NCBI GenBank assembly: GCA_019420305.1
Contig: JAHZHL010000006.1
Span: forward strand, 36,357-100,356
Length of the DNA stretch: 64,000 nucleotides
Origin: Bacillota bacterium
GTDB taxonomy: Bacteria > Bacillota > Clostridia > Peptostreptococcales > Anaerovoracaceae
Direction: 5' to 3'
Shown here: positions 16,395 through 24,088 of the stretch, piece after piece
How positions within the stretch are numbered: position 1 is the first letter of the stretch
Layout: each line of letters begins with the position of its first letter
Position numbers and translations under genes: made by a program
Notes under the pieces: model-generated
What the model was told of the DNA's origin: nothing
The model's input: the letters and a program-made list of their open reading frames with translations, nothing else
Database searches by the model: none

Positions 16395-17045
16395 CTATTC
16401 TTCTGTACGATCCCAAGAAAATTCTGAGGACTCATCACTCGAATTATCGGATTCTTCCTGGTTTTCCAGCGCTTCAGACTGGGACATCAGGCTCCGCGCG
16501 ATTTTATCAAACTCCGCGGCGAATTTTTCCTGATCGCTGGTTCCACTCCAGCAGATAACCTGCACATAGTAATCCTCAATTTCCGCGCAATAAATCACAT
16601 ACGCGCTTTCCTCCCCGTCCACCATGCCGGTAATTTCTGTTTTGAGAGCGTCGTGATCCCCCAGGCGAAGTTCTTCGGTCTCTCCCGTTTCGTCTTTATC
16701 AATATGATCCTGCATGTTTTTTACTACCAGCTCATGATATCCGGACAGTCCATCCGAGAAATTATACCGGTACTCGTTGATCAGCACGATATATGCCTCA
16801 TTATTCTTGCCAATCGCTAAGGAAGCGTCTTCAATATCCAGCGCTTTTCTCGCGTTTTTCCAGGTGTCATCCGCTGTAAGCTGAAACAGCTCATCGCTGC
16901 TTTTGAAAATTTTTTCTTGCGCCGTCGGCTCTGTCGTCTCCTTTGCGGACCGTTCTTCCGACTTATCGCTCTGAGAAGCCTGACAAGCCGTAAACGTCAG
17001 GCTCAGAACAATGGCCAGAAGTAGATATAAAAACGATCGTTTCAT
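16395..17045 (-). CDS. Putative lipoprotein, function unknown
   Basis: 216 residues with a lipoprotein signal: KRSFLYLLLAIVLSLTFTACQAS, the Cys being the lipidation site. After a low-complexity spacer rich in S/E/K/T comes a domain of alternating strands (NNEAYIVLINEYRYNF, ESAYVIYCAEIEDYYVQVICW) and an acidic tail. It resembles other clostridial exported proteins of about 200 residues but I recognise no named family. Likely co-transcribed with the PrcB-like gene 70 bp downstream. Confidence 0.7.
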   Translation of the reverse strand: MKRSFLYLLLAIVLSLTFTACQASQSDKSEERSAKETTEPTAQEKIFKSSDELFQLTADDTWKNARKALDIEDASLAIGKNNEAYIVLINEYRYNFSDGLSGYHELVVKNMQDHIDKDETGETEELRLGDHDALKTEITGMVDGEESAYVIYCAEIEDYYVQVICWSGTSDQEKFAAEFDKIARSLMSQSEALENQEESDNSSDESSEFSWDRTEE

Positions 17046-17065
17046 CCGATATTCTCCTTCTTTTC

Positions 17066-17995
17066 TTACTTCAGACTTTTAGCCGCGGAAACAATATCTG
17101 CCGCGGTCATCTTATACTTTACCTTCAATTCTTCCGGTTTTCCGGATTCCCCGAAAGTGTCCTGCTGCCCGATAAACGCTAATTTCGCGGGAGCTTTCGC
17201 GCAGACAACTTCCGCGACCGCGCTTCCCAGGCCTCCGATTATGGAATGTTCCTCCGCTGTCACGATTTTTCCCGTTTCCCGGGCCGCTTTTATGATAATC
17301 TCTTGATCAATCGGTTTGATGGTATGGATATCGATTACGCGGGCGTCAATGCCTTCTCCCGCGAGAGTTTCCGCCGCCAGCACCGCTTCGTTCACCATAA
17401 TTCCTGTGGCAATAATCGTCAGATCGCTTCCCTCGCGCACGCAGTTTCCTTTTCCCAACGTAATGTCGGCGTTTTCCTCGTAAAATACCGGAACCGCCGC
17501 CCGTCCCAGTCTTATGTAGCACGGTCCGTCCATAGCCACTGCCTGTTCCAGCAGAATTCCCGCCGATACGCCGTCTGACGGATTGATCACGGTCATTCCC
17601 GGAATCGTACGCATCAGGGCAATATCCTCAAAGGTCTGATGGCTGGCTCCGTCTTCCCCTACGGTAATCCCCGCGTGGGTCGCGCAGATTTTCACATTGG
17701 CGTGAGTATAACCGATGGAATTGCGGATAATTTCAAAAGCCCGTCCTGCCGCAAACATAGCGAAGGTACTGGCGCACACGATTTTTCCCGACAGCGCCAG
17801 GCCTGTGGCCGCTCCGTACAGATTTTGCTCCGCGATTCCCATATTAAAGAAACGCTCCGGATAAACCTTTTTAAATTCCGCCGTCTTGGTGGAACCGGAA
17901 AGATCCGCGTCCATTACCACCAGATTGTCATATTTTCCGCCAAGCTCTTTCAGTTTTTCTCCGTAAGCCTGTCTTGTCGCCATTTTTTCCGCCAT
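17066..17995 (-). CDS. Transketolase, C-terminal subunit
   Basis: C-terminal half of a split transketolase, 309 residues (pyrimidine-binding and C-terminal domains). Marks: MDADLSGSTKT, the ThDP-activating Glu region FFNMGIAEQNLYGAATGLAL, ATHAGITVGEDGASHQ and the tail domain VTAEEHSIIGGLGSAVAEV. ATG 17995 overlaps the stop of the N-terminal subunit gene (TAATG) and has GGGAGGTG at better spacing than the ATG at 18001. Works with its neighbour in the non-oxidative pentose phosphate pathway. Confidence 0.92.
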   Translation of the reverse strand: MAEKMATRQAYGEKLKELGGKYDNLVVMDADLSGSTKTAEFKKVYPERFFNMGIAEQNLYGAATGLALSGKIVCASTFAMFAAGRAFEIIRNSIGYTHANVKICATHAGITVGEDGASHQTFEDIALMRTIPGMTVINPSDGVSAGILLEQAVAMDGPCYIRLGRAAVPVFYEENADITLGKGNCVREGSDLTIIATGIMVNEAVLAAETLAGEGIDARVIDIHTIKPIDQEIIIKAARETGKIVTAEEHSIIGGLGSAVAEVVCAKAPAKLAFIGQQDTFGESGKPEELKVKYKMTAADIVSAAKSLK

Positions 17996-18813
17996 TACCA
18001 TTCACCTCCCAGTTCTTCCACTGCCTGTCTTGTCTGTTCCTCGTCCGGAGCCTTACCGTGCCAGCCTGCCTGATCTTCCATAAAGGATACGCCTTTTCCT
18101 TTATGGGTCTTTGCCAGAATCACCGTCGGTCTTCCCTTGCAGACCCTGGCCTGGTCAAAAGCATCAAAAATCTGGGCGAAGTCGTGGCCGTCAATGGAAA
18201 TCACATTCCATCCGAAAGCGCGGAATTTTTCGTCAACAGGAGTAACGGTCATGACATCCTCGTTTTTTCCGTCAATCTGCAGACCGTTCCAGTCCACAAT
18301 AGCGGTAAGATTGTCCAAATTGTAGTGAGCCGCCGACATTGCCGCTTCCCATACGAGTCCTTCCTGCAGTTCCCCGTCTCCCAGCAGGACATAAATCCTC
18401 CCCGGGTTCTGATCCAGTTTATTGGCCATCGCCATACCGCCCGCCACGGAAAAGCCTTGTCCCAGAGAACCGGTGGACATTTCAATGCCGGGAACCTTTT
18501 TCATATTCGGATGTCCCTGAAACGGACTTCCCAGTTTTCTCAACTGTAAAATGTCCTCCTTCGGGAAATATCCCCGTTCGGCAAGAGCCGCGTACTGAGC
18601 CGGAGCCGCGTGCCCCTTCGATAAAATAAACTTGTCCCTTCCCTCCATCTCCGGGTTTTGGGGGTCAATATTCATCTCCTTGAAATAAAGCGCGGTTACC
18701 AGATCGGCCGCGGAAAGAGAGCCGCCCGGGTGGCCGGAGCCTGCGTTATGTACTGCTTTGATAATTCCGGTACGGATATTGGCCGCCGTCCTTTCAAACT
18801 GTGTATAATCCAT
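17995..18813 (-). CDS. Transketolase, N-terminal subunit
   Basis: N-terminal (ThDP pyrophosphate-binding) half of transketolase, 272 residues. Conserved parts: HNAGSGHPGGSLSAADLVTA, GRDKFILSKGHAAPAQYAAL, STGSLGQGFSVAGGMAMA and the ThDP motif GDGELQEGLVWEAAMSAAHYNLDNL (GDG...N). Two-gene transketolases are common in Clostridia and archaea. Directly coupled to the C-terminal subunit gene. Confidence 0.93.
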   Translation of the reverse strand: MDYTQFERTAANIRTGIIKAVHNAGSGHPGGSLSAADLVTALYFKEMNIDPQNPEMEGRDKFILSKGHAAPAQYAALAERGYFPKEDILQLRKLGSPFQGHPNMKKVPGIEMSTGSLGQGFSVAGGMAMANKLDQNPGRIYVLLGDGELQEGLVWEAAMSAAHYNLDNLTAIVDWNGLQIDGKNEDVMTVTPVDEKFRAFGWNVISIDGHDFAQIFDAFDQARVCKGRPTVILAKTHKGKGVSFMEDQAGWHGKAPDEEQTRQAVEELGGEW

Positions 18814-18914
18814 ATTTACCCTCCTGTGTATTCTATCTGTCAGGCAGCCGGCAGGAAAGCCTTTTGCCTTCCCGCCTTCTGCTGAAAAACTGTTTCAACG
18901 TAGTATCGGCGTAT

Positions 18915-19271
18915 TTATTCAAAGGTGTTTGTAATTCCCAAACTTACGCCTAATGCTTCATCTACATCCGGTAAACGGTCCTGGTTAATTGTGCCAATCC
19001 GTTCTTTTAACCGTTTCTTATCGATTGTTCTGAGTTGTTCAAGCAATACTACTGAATTTTTACTGAGACCATTGCCGTCCGCTGCGATTTCCACATGGGT
19101 CGGCAGATTGGCTTTATTTTTCTGTGAGGTAACTGCAGCCACGATAATGGTCGGGCTGTATTTATTTCCTACATTATTCTGAACCACCAGGACAGGTCTT
19201 ACCCCGCCCTGTTCGGAGCCGACTACCGGACTTAAATCTGCAAAATAAAGATCACCTTTCTTTACCAGCAA
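18915..19271 (-). CDS. mazF: MazF/NdoA type II toxin, mRNA interferase
   Basis: Sequence-specific endoribonuclease of the MazF/PemK family, 118 residues. The TTG at 19271 (8 nt after AAGGAG) gives an N terminus MLVKKGDLYFADLSPVVGSE, in register with Bacillus NdoA; the earlier GTG at 19280 has no spacing. Catalytic Arg and Thr are in GGVRPVLVVQNN and VAAVTSQKN. The usual antitoxin gene (ndoAI/mazE) is not between it and the upstream nnrD gene, only 27 bp away, nor just downstream. It is therefore either controlled by an unlinked antitoxin or has lost it. Confidence 0.9.
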   Translation of the reverse strand: MLVKKGDLYFADLSPVVGSEQGGVRPVLVVQNNVGNKYSPTIIVAAVTSQKNKANLPTHVEIAADGNGLSKNSVVLLEQLRTIDKKRLKERIGTINQDRLPDVDEALGVSLGITNTFE

Positions 19272-19298
19272 GTCCTTCACTCCTTATCTGTCTTTGTT

Positions 19299-20153
19299 TT
19301 ATTTTCCAATGATGTTTTTAAAAGCAAGAGCCGTCATATTCGCCAGATCCAGCGAAGTCATCCCGGTTTCCCCCAAGGATTCGGCGCACAGATCGCCGGC
19401 CATCCCATGGAGGAAGACTCCTGCTTTCGCGCAGGTTTCCGGGCTGTGGCCCTGGCCCGCGAGGGCCGCGATAATGCCGGTCAGCACGTCGCCGCTGCCG
19501 CCGGTTGCCATTCCCGGGTTTCCTGTAGTATTAATATATGAATTACCGTCCCGCGTTGCCACCAGGGTTTTGCTTCCCTTCAGCACGCAGACGGCTCCCG
19601 AATGCCTCACCAGCAATTCCGCCACGCGGAGCCTATCCGCTCCGCTGATATCCTCTCCGCAATAACGCAGAAAGCGCGCCGCTTCCCCGGGATGAGGCGT
19701 CAGGATCACTTGCGCCTTTGCAGCTTTAAGAGCCTTTCCCAGATCAAAACGACTAATGGCGTTAATTCCGTCGGCATCCAGCACAATGGTTTTATCATAG
19801 TTTTCCAAAATGCCGCGAATAAGCCCGGCGTTTGTTTCATCATCTCCTAACCCCGGTCCGACAGCGGCAGCATCACAGGCTGCCAGTTCCGGTAAAGAAC
19901 GCTTCCTGGGAACACATGTGGCTTCCGGTACCCCCACCTGCAGAATGGAGTAAAGCTCCTCGGGAGCGGAAATCCGTACCAACCCCGCTCCTGCCCGCAG
20001 CGCTCCCCGCGCGCACAGCACGGCCGCGCCCGCCATGCCGACAGAGCCCGCGATTACAAGAACTTTTCCACAGTCGCCTTTATGTATGTCCCTGGGACGT
20101 TCCTTAATTACAGTATTTACATATTCCCGTGTGATTAAACCTGTTTTTTTCAT
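19299..20153 (-). CDS. nnrD: ADP-dependent (S)-NAD(P)H-hydrate dehydratase
   Basis: Metabolite-repair enzyme that converts damaged NAD(P)HX back to NAD(P)H using ADP or ATP. 284 residues, ribokinase-like fold, with KGDCGKVLVIAGSVGMAGAAVL, AVGPGLGDDE, ILTPHPGEAARFL and the nucleotide site NPGMATGGSGDVLTGIIAAL. Only the dehydratase is encoded; the epimerase domain (NnrE), often fused at the N terminus, is absent here. Upstream of mazF, an arrangement often seen with alr in Firmicutes. Confidence 0.9.
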   Translation of the reverse strand: MKKTGLITREYVNTVIKERPRDIHKGDCGKVLVIAGSVGMAGAAVLCARGALRAGAGLVRISAPEELYSILQVGVPEATCVPRKRSLPELAACDAAAVGPGLGDDETNAGLIRGILENYDKTIVLDADGINAISRFDLGKALKAAKAQVILTPHPGEAARFLRYCGEDISGADRLRVAELLVRHSGAVCVLKGSKTLVATRDGNSYINTTGNPGMATGGSGDVLTGIIAALAGQGHSPETCAKAGVFLHGMAGDLCAESLGETGMTSLDLANMTALAFKNIIGK

Positions 20154-20196
20154 AAAGTTTTCCTCTTTCGCAAAACTTTTCTTTCTGTGCGGGATT

Positions 20197-20226
20197 ATTA
20201 TACCTTATTCCTGCTGTATGACGCAA
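20197..20226 (-). promoter_or_regulatory. Candidate promoter of nnrD-mazF
   Basis: Minus strand TTGCGT (20226-20221), 18 bp, TATAAT (20202-20197); start ATG at 20153. Confidence 0.5.
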
Positions 20227-20271
20227 GGGACATGCGGGAGATTTTCCAGGCTTATTTCACGCCCTTAGAAA

Positions 20272-20307
20272 AAGCGCCGTTTTCACAGCGAAGTGCTGTC
20301 GGCGCTT
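20272..20307 (-). terminator. Terminator of the 29-residue peptide gene
   Basis: Stem AAGCGCCG/CGGCGCTT (20272-20279/20300-20307) with an inner CAGC/GCTG-type pairing in the loop; on the minus strand it runs into TTTTT. It lies 32 bp after the stop codon of the small ORF. Confidence 0.8.
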
Positions 20308-20338
20308 TCGTTTTGATTCCGATTTTGCATATGCCCTG

Positions 20339-20428
20339 TCACCGTTCTTCCCCGATGACCAGCGCGACGATTCCAAGAGCCGCCGCGAGAATTCCGCATA
20401 TCAAAAACAAACCTGTCCATATGCTCAT
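20339..20428 (-). CDS. 29-residue single-span membrane peptide
   Basis: Small ORF that begins MSIWTGLFLICG and ends VALVIGEER. Nearly all of it is one hydrophobic helix, with a charged C-terminal tail (E-E-R). AGAAGGAGGAAAAA precedes the ATG at ideal spacing; a TTGACA-17-TATAAT promoter lies 40 bp upstream and a terminator 32 bp downstream, so it has a transcription unit of its own. It sits right after mgtE. By position and shape it recalls the regulatory membrane peptides of transporters (MgtS, MgtR, KdpF class), but no sequence family is recognised. Confidence 0.7.
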   Translation of the reverse strand: MSIWTGLFLICGILAAALGIVALVIGEER

Positions 20429-20468
20429 TTTTTCCTCCTTCTATTCTCTTTCACACACACTTTTCTTT

Positions 20469-20497
20469 ATTATACACGTCCTCACCGAATATGTCAA
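20469..20497 (-). promoter_or_regulatory. Consensus promoter of the 29-residue peptide gene
   Basis: Minus strand TTGACA (20497-20492), exactly 17 bp, TATAAT (20474-20469): both hexamers match the sigma-A consensus perfectly. This is the best promoter I found in the window. Confidence 0.85.
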
Positions 20498-20523
20498 AAT
20501 ATTTTAAAATTTTCAGCGCTACG

Positions 20524-21912
20524 CTACAAGGAAATTCCCAGCACCGCGGTTGCCATCAGCAGATAGACAAAAGAAGACACCATATCGGTCAGAGATGAAA
20601 TCATCGGTGTCGCCATGAGCGCCGGATCGATCCCCAGCCGTTTTGCCAGCATTGGCAGCATTCCGCCAATCAGCTTGGCGAATATGACAACTGCCATCAT
20701 GGAAGCGCACACAGTAATGGCGATCTGCACGCTTTCCCGGTCAATCAGCATGATTTTGGCAAAATTAAAAGCACTGAGAACAATTCCCAGAATAATGCTG
20801 ACTCGGAATTCCTTCCAAAAAACTTTCAGTGTATCTTTCAGCTCAATATCCCCCAGAGAAAGGCCGCGGATAATCAGGGTAGCAGCCTGTGTTCCCGTAT
20901 TTCCCCCGGTTCCCATTAGAAGCGGAAGGTAGAAGGTCAATGCCACCACCTGCTGCAGAGTTGCTTCAAACTGTTCAATAATGGAACCGGTAATCATCAG
21001 GGAAACCGACAGCAAAATCAGCCATGGCAGACGGTTTTTCGCGTGGCGGAACACTCCCATATCCAGATATTCCGTATCCGATCCATCCATAACGCCCGCC
21101 ATACGCTCAATATCCTCGGTTGTTTCCTCTTCAATAACGTTCAGAATATCATCGACGGTAATGATCCCTACCAGCCGATGCTCGCTGTCCACAACAGGAA
21201 TCGCGAGAAATCCATATTTTTTAAACGCTTCGGAAACTTCTTCCTGATCGTCGTATACATTGACATATACATAATCCGTACTCATCAGTTCCGAGACCTT
21301 CATATTGTCATCGTGTATGACCAGAGAACGGAGGGATACGATGCCCTCCAGCTTTCGCCCTTCTTCTTTCACATAACAGGTGTAGACAGTCTCGCTGTCC
21401 ATTCCTTCTTTCTTAATGTGAGCAAGAGCCTCTCCCACGGTCATGTTATCCCGGAGACTGATATAGTCCGGCGTCATCAGGCTGCCCGCGCTGTTTTCCG
21501 GATAATTGAGAAACGTGTTAATCAGACGCCGTTCCTCCTTCGTCGTCTTTTCCAGGATTTTGTCCACTACATTGGCTGGCAGTTCTTCCAAAACGTCGAT
21601 TTTATCGTCAAAATCCAGCTCATCTATGATATAGCTGAGTTCCCGTTCCGTAATGCCTGAAATAATAGCCACCTGGTCTTCGGACGGAAGATAAGAAAAC
21701 ACCTCCACGGAAACATCCTTCGGCAGCATCCGGAACATAATAATGGTCGCTTCCACATCCAGTTCTTCCAGGATTTCCTCCAGGATCTCCGCGATATCGA
21801 CCTCGTTGTTTTTCAAAAGCAGATCACGAGCTTTTACATATTTTTTTGCTTCCACCATGGCGAGAATTTCCTGCGTGATCTCGTCAAAACTCTTCACGGT
21901 TTCATTTTCCAC
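20524..21912 (-). CDS. mgtE: Magnesium transporter MgtE
   Basis: Mg2+ channel of 462 residues. Order: cytoplasmic MgtE_N helical domain (about 15-125, LLLKNNEVDIAEILEEILEE, LPSEDQVAIISGI), two CBS domains (about 130-255, SAGSLMTPDYISLRDNMTVG and VVDSEHRLVGIITVDDILNV) that sense Mg2+, and five membrane helices (PWLILLSVSLMITGSIIEQF, PLLMGTGGNTGTQAATLIIRG, MLPMLAKRLGIDPALMATP). GTG 21912 is chosen as start since AGGGGAGG lies 7 nt upstream. Leader of about 40 nt, too short for an M-box riboswitch. Confidence 0.93.
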   Translation of the reverse strand: MENETVKSFDEITQEILAMVEAKKYVKARDLLLKNNEVDIAEILEEILEELDVEATIIMFRMLPKDVSVEVFSYLPSEDQVAIISGITERELSYIIDELDFDDKIDVLEELPANVVDKILEKTTKEERRLINTFLNYPENSAGSLMTPDYISLRDNMTVGEALAHIKKEGMDSETVYTCYVKEEGRKLEGIVSLRSLVIHDDNMKVSELMSTDYVYVNVYDDQEEVSEAFKKYGFLAIPVVDSEHRLVGIITVDDILNVIEEETTEDIERMAGVMDGSDTEYLDMGVFRHAKNRLPWLILLSVSLMITGSIIEQFEATLQQVVALTFYLPLLMGTGGNTGTQAATLIIRGLSLGDIELKDTLKVFWKEFRVSIILGIVLSAFNFAKIMLIDRESVQIAITVCASMMAVVIFAKLIGGMLPMLAKRLGIDPALMATPMISSLTDMVSSFVYLLMATAVLGISL

Positions 21913-21959
21913 TGCTCCGCCTCCCCTCTCAAAATCCTGTGTCACTTTTCGCCGCGTTC

Positions 21960-21989
21960 ATTATATCGTATTTTTACAAACTGCCGCAA
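21960..21989 (-). promoter_or_regulatory. Candidate mgtE promoter
   Basis: Minus strand TTGCGG (21989-21984), 18 bp, TATAAT (21965-21960), inside the 3' end of the upstream flavoprotein gene. Confidence 0.5.
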
Positions 21990-23056
21990 CCTTCATTTTT
22001 CAGGTTTTTCAAAATCGTACGCGCGAAGGATTCCGCCCGTTTTTCAATCCCATCAATTTCCAGAATTTCCTTGGGATTGTTGGCGGTTTCCAGCAGTGAA
22101 AAATGCCCCGGAAGGCGGAATGTTTTATTCATATTCAGCGCACTGATGAGCTGCTGTGCCACCAGGTCCCCGCCGCTGTATCCGGAAACAACGATTCCGA
22201 ACAAGCACTTATCGTAAAATTTATGTGTCATCACCAGCGCGGTCAGCCGATTGATAAAGGCGGCCAGATTCGCTCCCAGCGCGTCATTGTAATTAGGGCA
22301 GACCATGACAAGCGCGTCACAATCCAGTACGGCCGGGTAGACATCTTCTACAATCGGTCCACCATAAAAACACTTCTCCTCTTCCGCGAAGTGCCTGCAG
22401 GTCTCATAAGGGCATCCCCGGCAGTCCATCACTTTCCCATTGCGGATGGAAATTTCCCGGATGTCGCACTCCCCCAGATGCTCCCGAACCATTTCCCAAA
22501 GAGACAGGCTGTTGGAAGTCTTATATTCGCTGGCATGCAGCATCAGAATCTTCGGCTGTTTTTTCGCCAGCGGCTTGAACTGGAGCATGTTATATATTAG
22601 CTGCCTTCCCGCGATCATATAGGCCCCCAGATTATCCACCTGGAAGTTCTGTGCCCGGATATTGAAATTTTTCAAGGAACGGGTTCCCTCTACAAGCGGT
22701 CTCCCCGGAAACGTACAGCCGGAACGGTTGGCGCTGAATACCAGCTCTCTGGAAACCGATTTGGTAAACAGCTCACTGTTTCCATCGATGATGACGCCGC
22801 CCACGCTTCCTTCAAAACAATCCCTTCTAAGCCGTATCAGCTTCAGCATGCTGTAATACTCAAGATTGATTCCTGATTCTCCCAGCGAAATGGAAAACAG
22901 AAGTTTTTTGCCCCGCAGATCCGTTTTTTCAAACTCTTCGGCCGTCACAATCTCCTCATAGGAATATCCTTTCAGGCTGGCGTCCAGAATCGCCTGCAAT
23001 CGCTCTGTCTTTCTGGTTTCACTGCAGAGCGGGTTGATTAAAACAAAATCTCCCAT
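21974..23056 (-). CDS. Flavodoxin-fold NAD(P)H-dependent oxidoreductase with Cys-rich insert
   Basis: 360 residues. The C-terminal half (from about 165, KILMLHASEYKTSNSLSLWE) is an NADPH-dependent FMN reductase/iron-sulfur flavoprotein-like fold; after the first strand unit it has MDCRGCPYETCRHFAEEEKC, four or five Cys that may hold a metal or disulfide, then ALVMVCPNYNDALGANLAAF. The N-terminal 150 residues (SISLGESGINLEYYSMLKLI, GGVIIDGNSELFTK) resemble no family I can name. Last gene of a three-gene operon with the LDH-like protein and the giant fusion. Confidence 0.7.
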   Translation of the reverse strand: MGDFVLINPLCSETRKTERLQAILDASLKGYSYEEIVTAEEFEKTDLRGKKLLFSISLGESGINLEYYSMLKLIRLRRDCFEGSVGGVIIDGNSELFTKSVSRELVFSANRSGCTFPGRPLVEGTRSLKNFNIRAQNFQVDNLGAYMIAGRQLIYNMLQFKPLAKKQPKILMLHASEYKTSNSLSLWEMVREHLGECDIREISIRNGKVMDCRGCPYETCRHFAEEEKCFYGGPIVEDVYPAVLDCDALVMVCPNYNDALGANLAAFINRLTALVMTHKFYDKCLFGIVVSGYSGGDLVAQQLISALNMNKTFRLPGHFSLLETANNPKEILEIDGIEKRAESFARTILKNLKNEGCGSL

Positions 23057-23083
23057 AAAAAAACCTCCTACTGTTCTCCTTTG

Positions 23084-24088
23084 TCAGCGCAGCGCCCTCA
23101 GATGACCGTACGCGGACTCAATCCTTTCATACAATTTTTGCGGAAGCGGCAGATCTTCCACTTCGATACCATAAGGTGTCCTGCGGTTTTTCACCCCAAG
23201 AAACGCCCCGCAGTCGCCCTTTCCAAAATAAACGGAACTGTAATGCCACTGACCTGACGCGGTCGCGAGTATGGAGATGGCTCCGGAAGAAAGCGCCGGC
23301 GCGATATATGGCTTAAACCCAAGTTCCCGTGTTTTCAGGTTCGACTGCACCGCCAGCTTGGTCAGTTCCCTGGACAATTCGTCATCGTAGTTTTCCAAAC
23401 TGTTGGCAAGAACCAGATCCTCCCCGTGGGGGCCAAAGGCCCTGCCTTCACTCAAATACTGCCGGAAGCGTTCGTTTTTTTCCGCGAAGTAAATTCCCCT
23501 GCTGTTCATAACTCCCAGCCCGTACCCTTGCACTTGCTCCCGCTTTAATCCACATAAAAGCGCTGCCTTGCACAGCGGATCTACCGGGTCGGAAACCACG
23601 GCAAACAGTCCCCGAAAATCCCTGGATACCGCCTGCTCCGCAAAAACTTCCACCAGCTGAGAATTGGCCTTCAGCTGGGCCATACGCACATCCTCCACCC
23701 GGCTTCCCACCGGAGGCACGCCTTTTGAAGCGCAAAACACAAAGATATCGCAGTCAAACAGGCGCTCGGGAGAAATGATTTCCACGCGCGGCATCCTCTC
23801 CCGCGCGAAAGGCGCCTGAATCTGACCCGCTTCCATTTCAAAGCGCAGAATGGATTTTTCATTCAGATCGCAGATTCCGATGGAAGACACCGCCTCCGTT
23901 CCCAAAAGCCGCAGTCCGATCAGGAGCATCCCCCCTACATCTCCCAGCGCCAGCAGGTGAATCCGCTTCTTTTTTCTCAGGGAAAAGGGATTTTCCCGCT
24001 GCGGCCGGATAAAAAAGCTGTCAGCCTTCCGGTTTATACATTCCGGAGCCTCAAATAAGTCACTTAATCGTTTCCTGTTGTTTTTCAT
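23084..24088 (-). CDS. Lactate/malate dehydrogenase-like protein
   Basis: 334 residues with the LDH/MDH plan: Rossmann start IHLLALGDVGGMLLIGLRLL, Asp after strand 2 (GICDLNE), VVSDPVDPLCKAA in place of VTNPVD, and FGPHGEDLVLANS like the catalytic His segment. It is divergent from true LDHs: an extra 40-residue N terminus, and the usual substrate Arg residues are not evident. Its ATG overlaps the stop of the giant fusion gene by 4 bp, so the two proteins are made together. Substrate unknown. Confidence 0.68.
   Translation of the reverse strand: MKNNRKRLSDLFEAPECINRKADSFFIRPQRENPFSLRKKKRIHLLALGDVGGMLLIGLRLLGTEAVSSIGICDLNEKSILRFEMEAGQIQAPFARERMPRVEIISPERLFDCDIFVFCASKGVPPVGSRVEDVRMAQLKANSQLVEVFAEQAVSRDFRGLFAVVSDPVDPLCKAALLCGLKREQVQGYGLGVMNSRGIYFAEKNERFRQYLSEGRAFGPHGEDLVLANSLENYDDELSRELTKLAVQSNLKTRELGFKPYIAPALSSGAISILATASGQWHYSSVYFGKGDCGAFLGVKNRRTPYGIEVEDLPLPQKLYERIESAYGHLRALR

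Noticed and set aside
21913..21973. M-box (Mg2+) riboswitch before mgtE
   Set aside because: The leader from the predicted promoter to GTG 21912 is only about 40 nt and lacks the aptamer.
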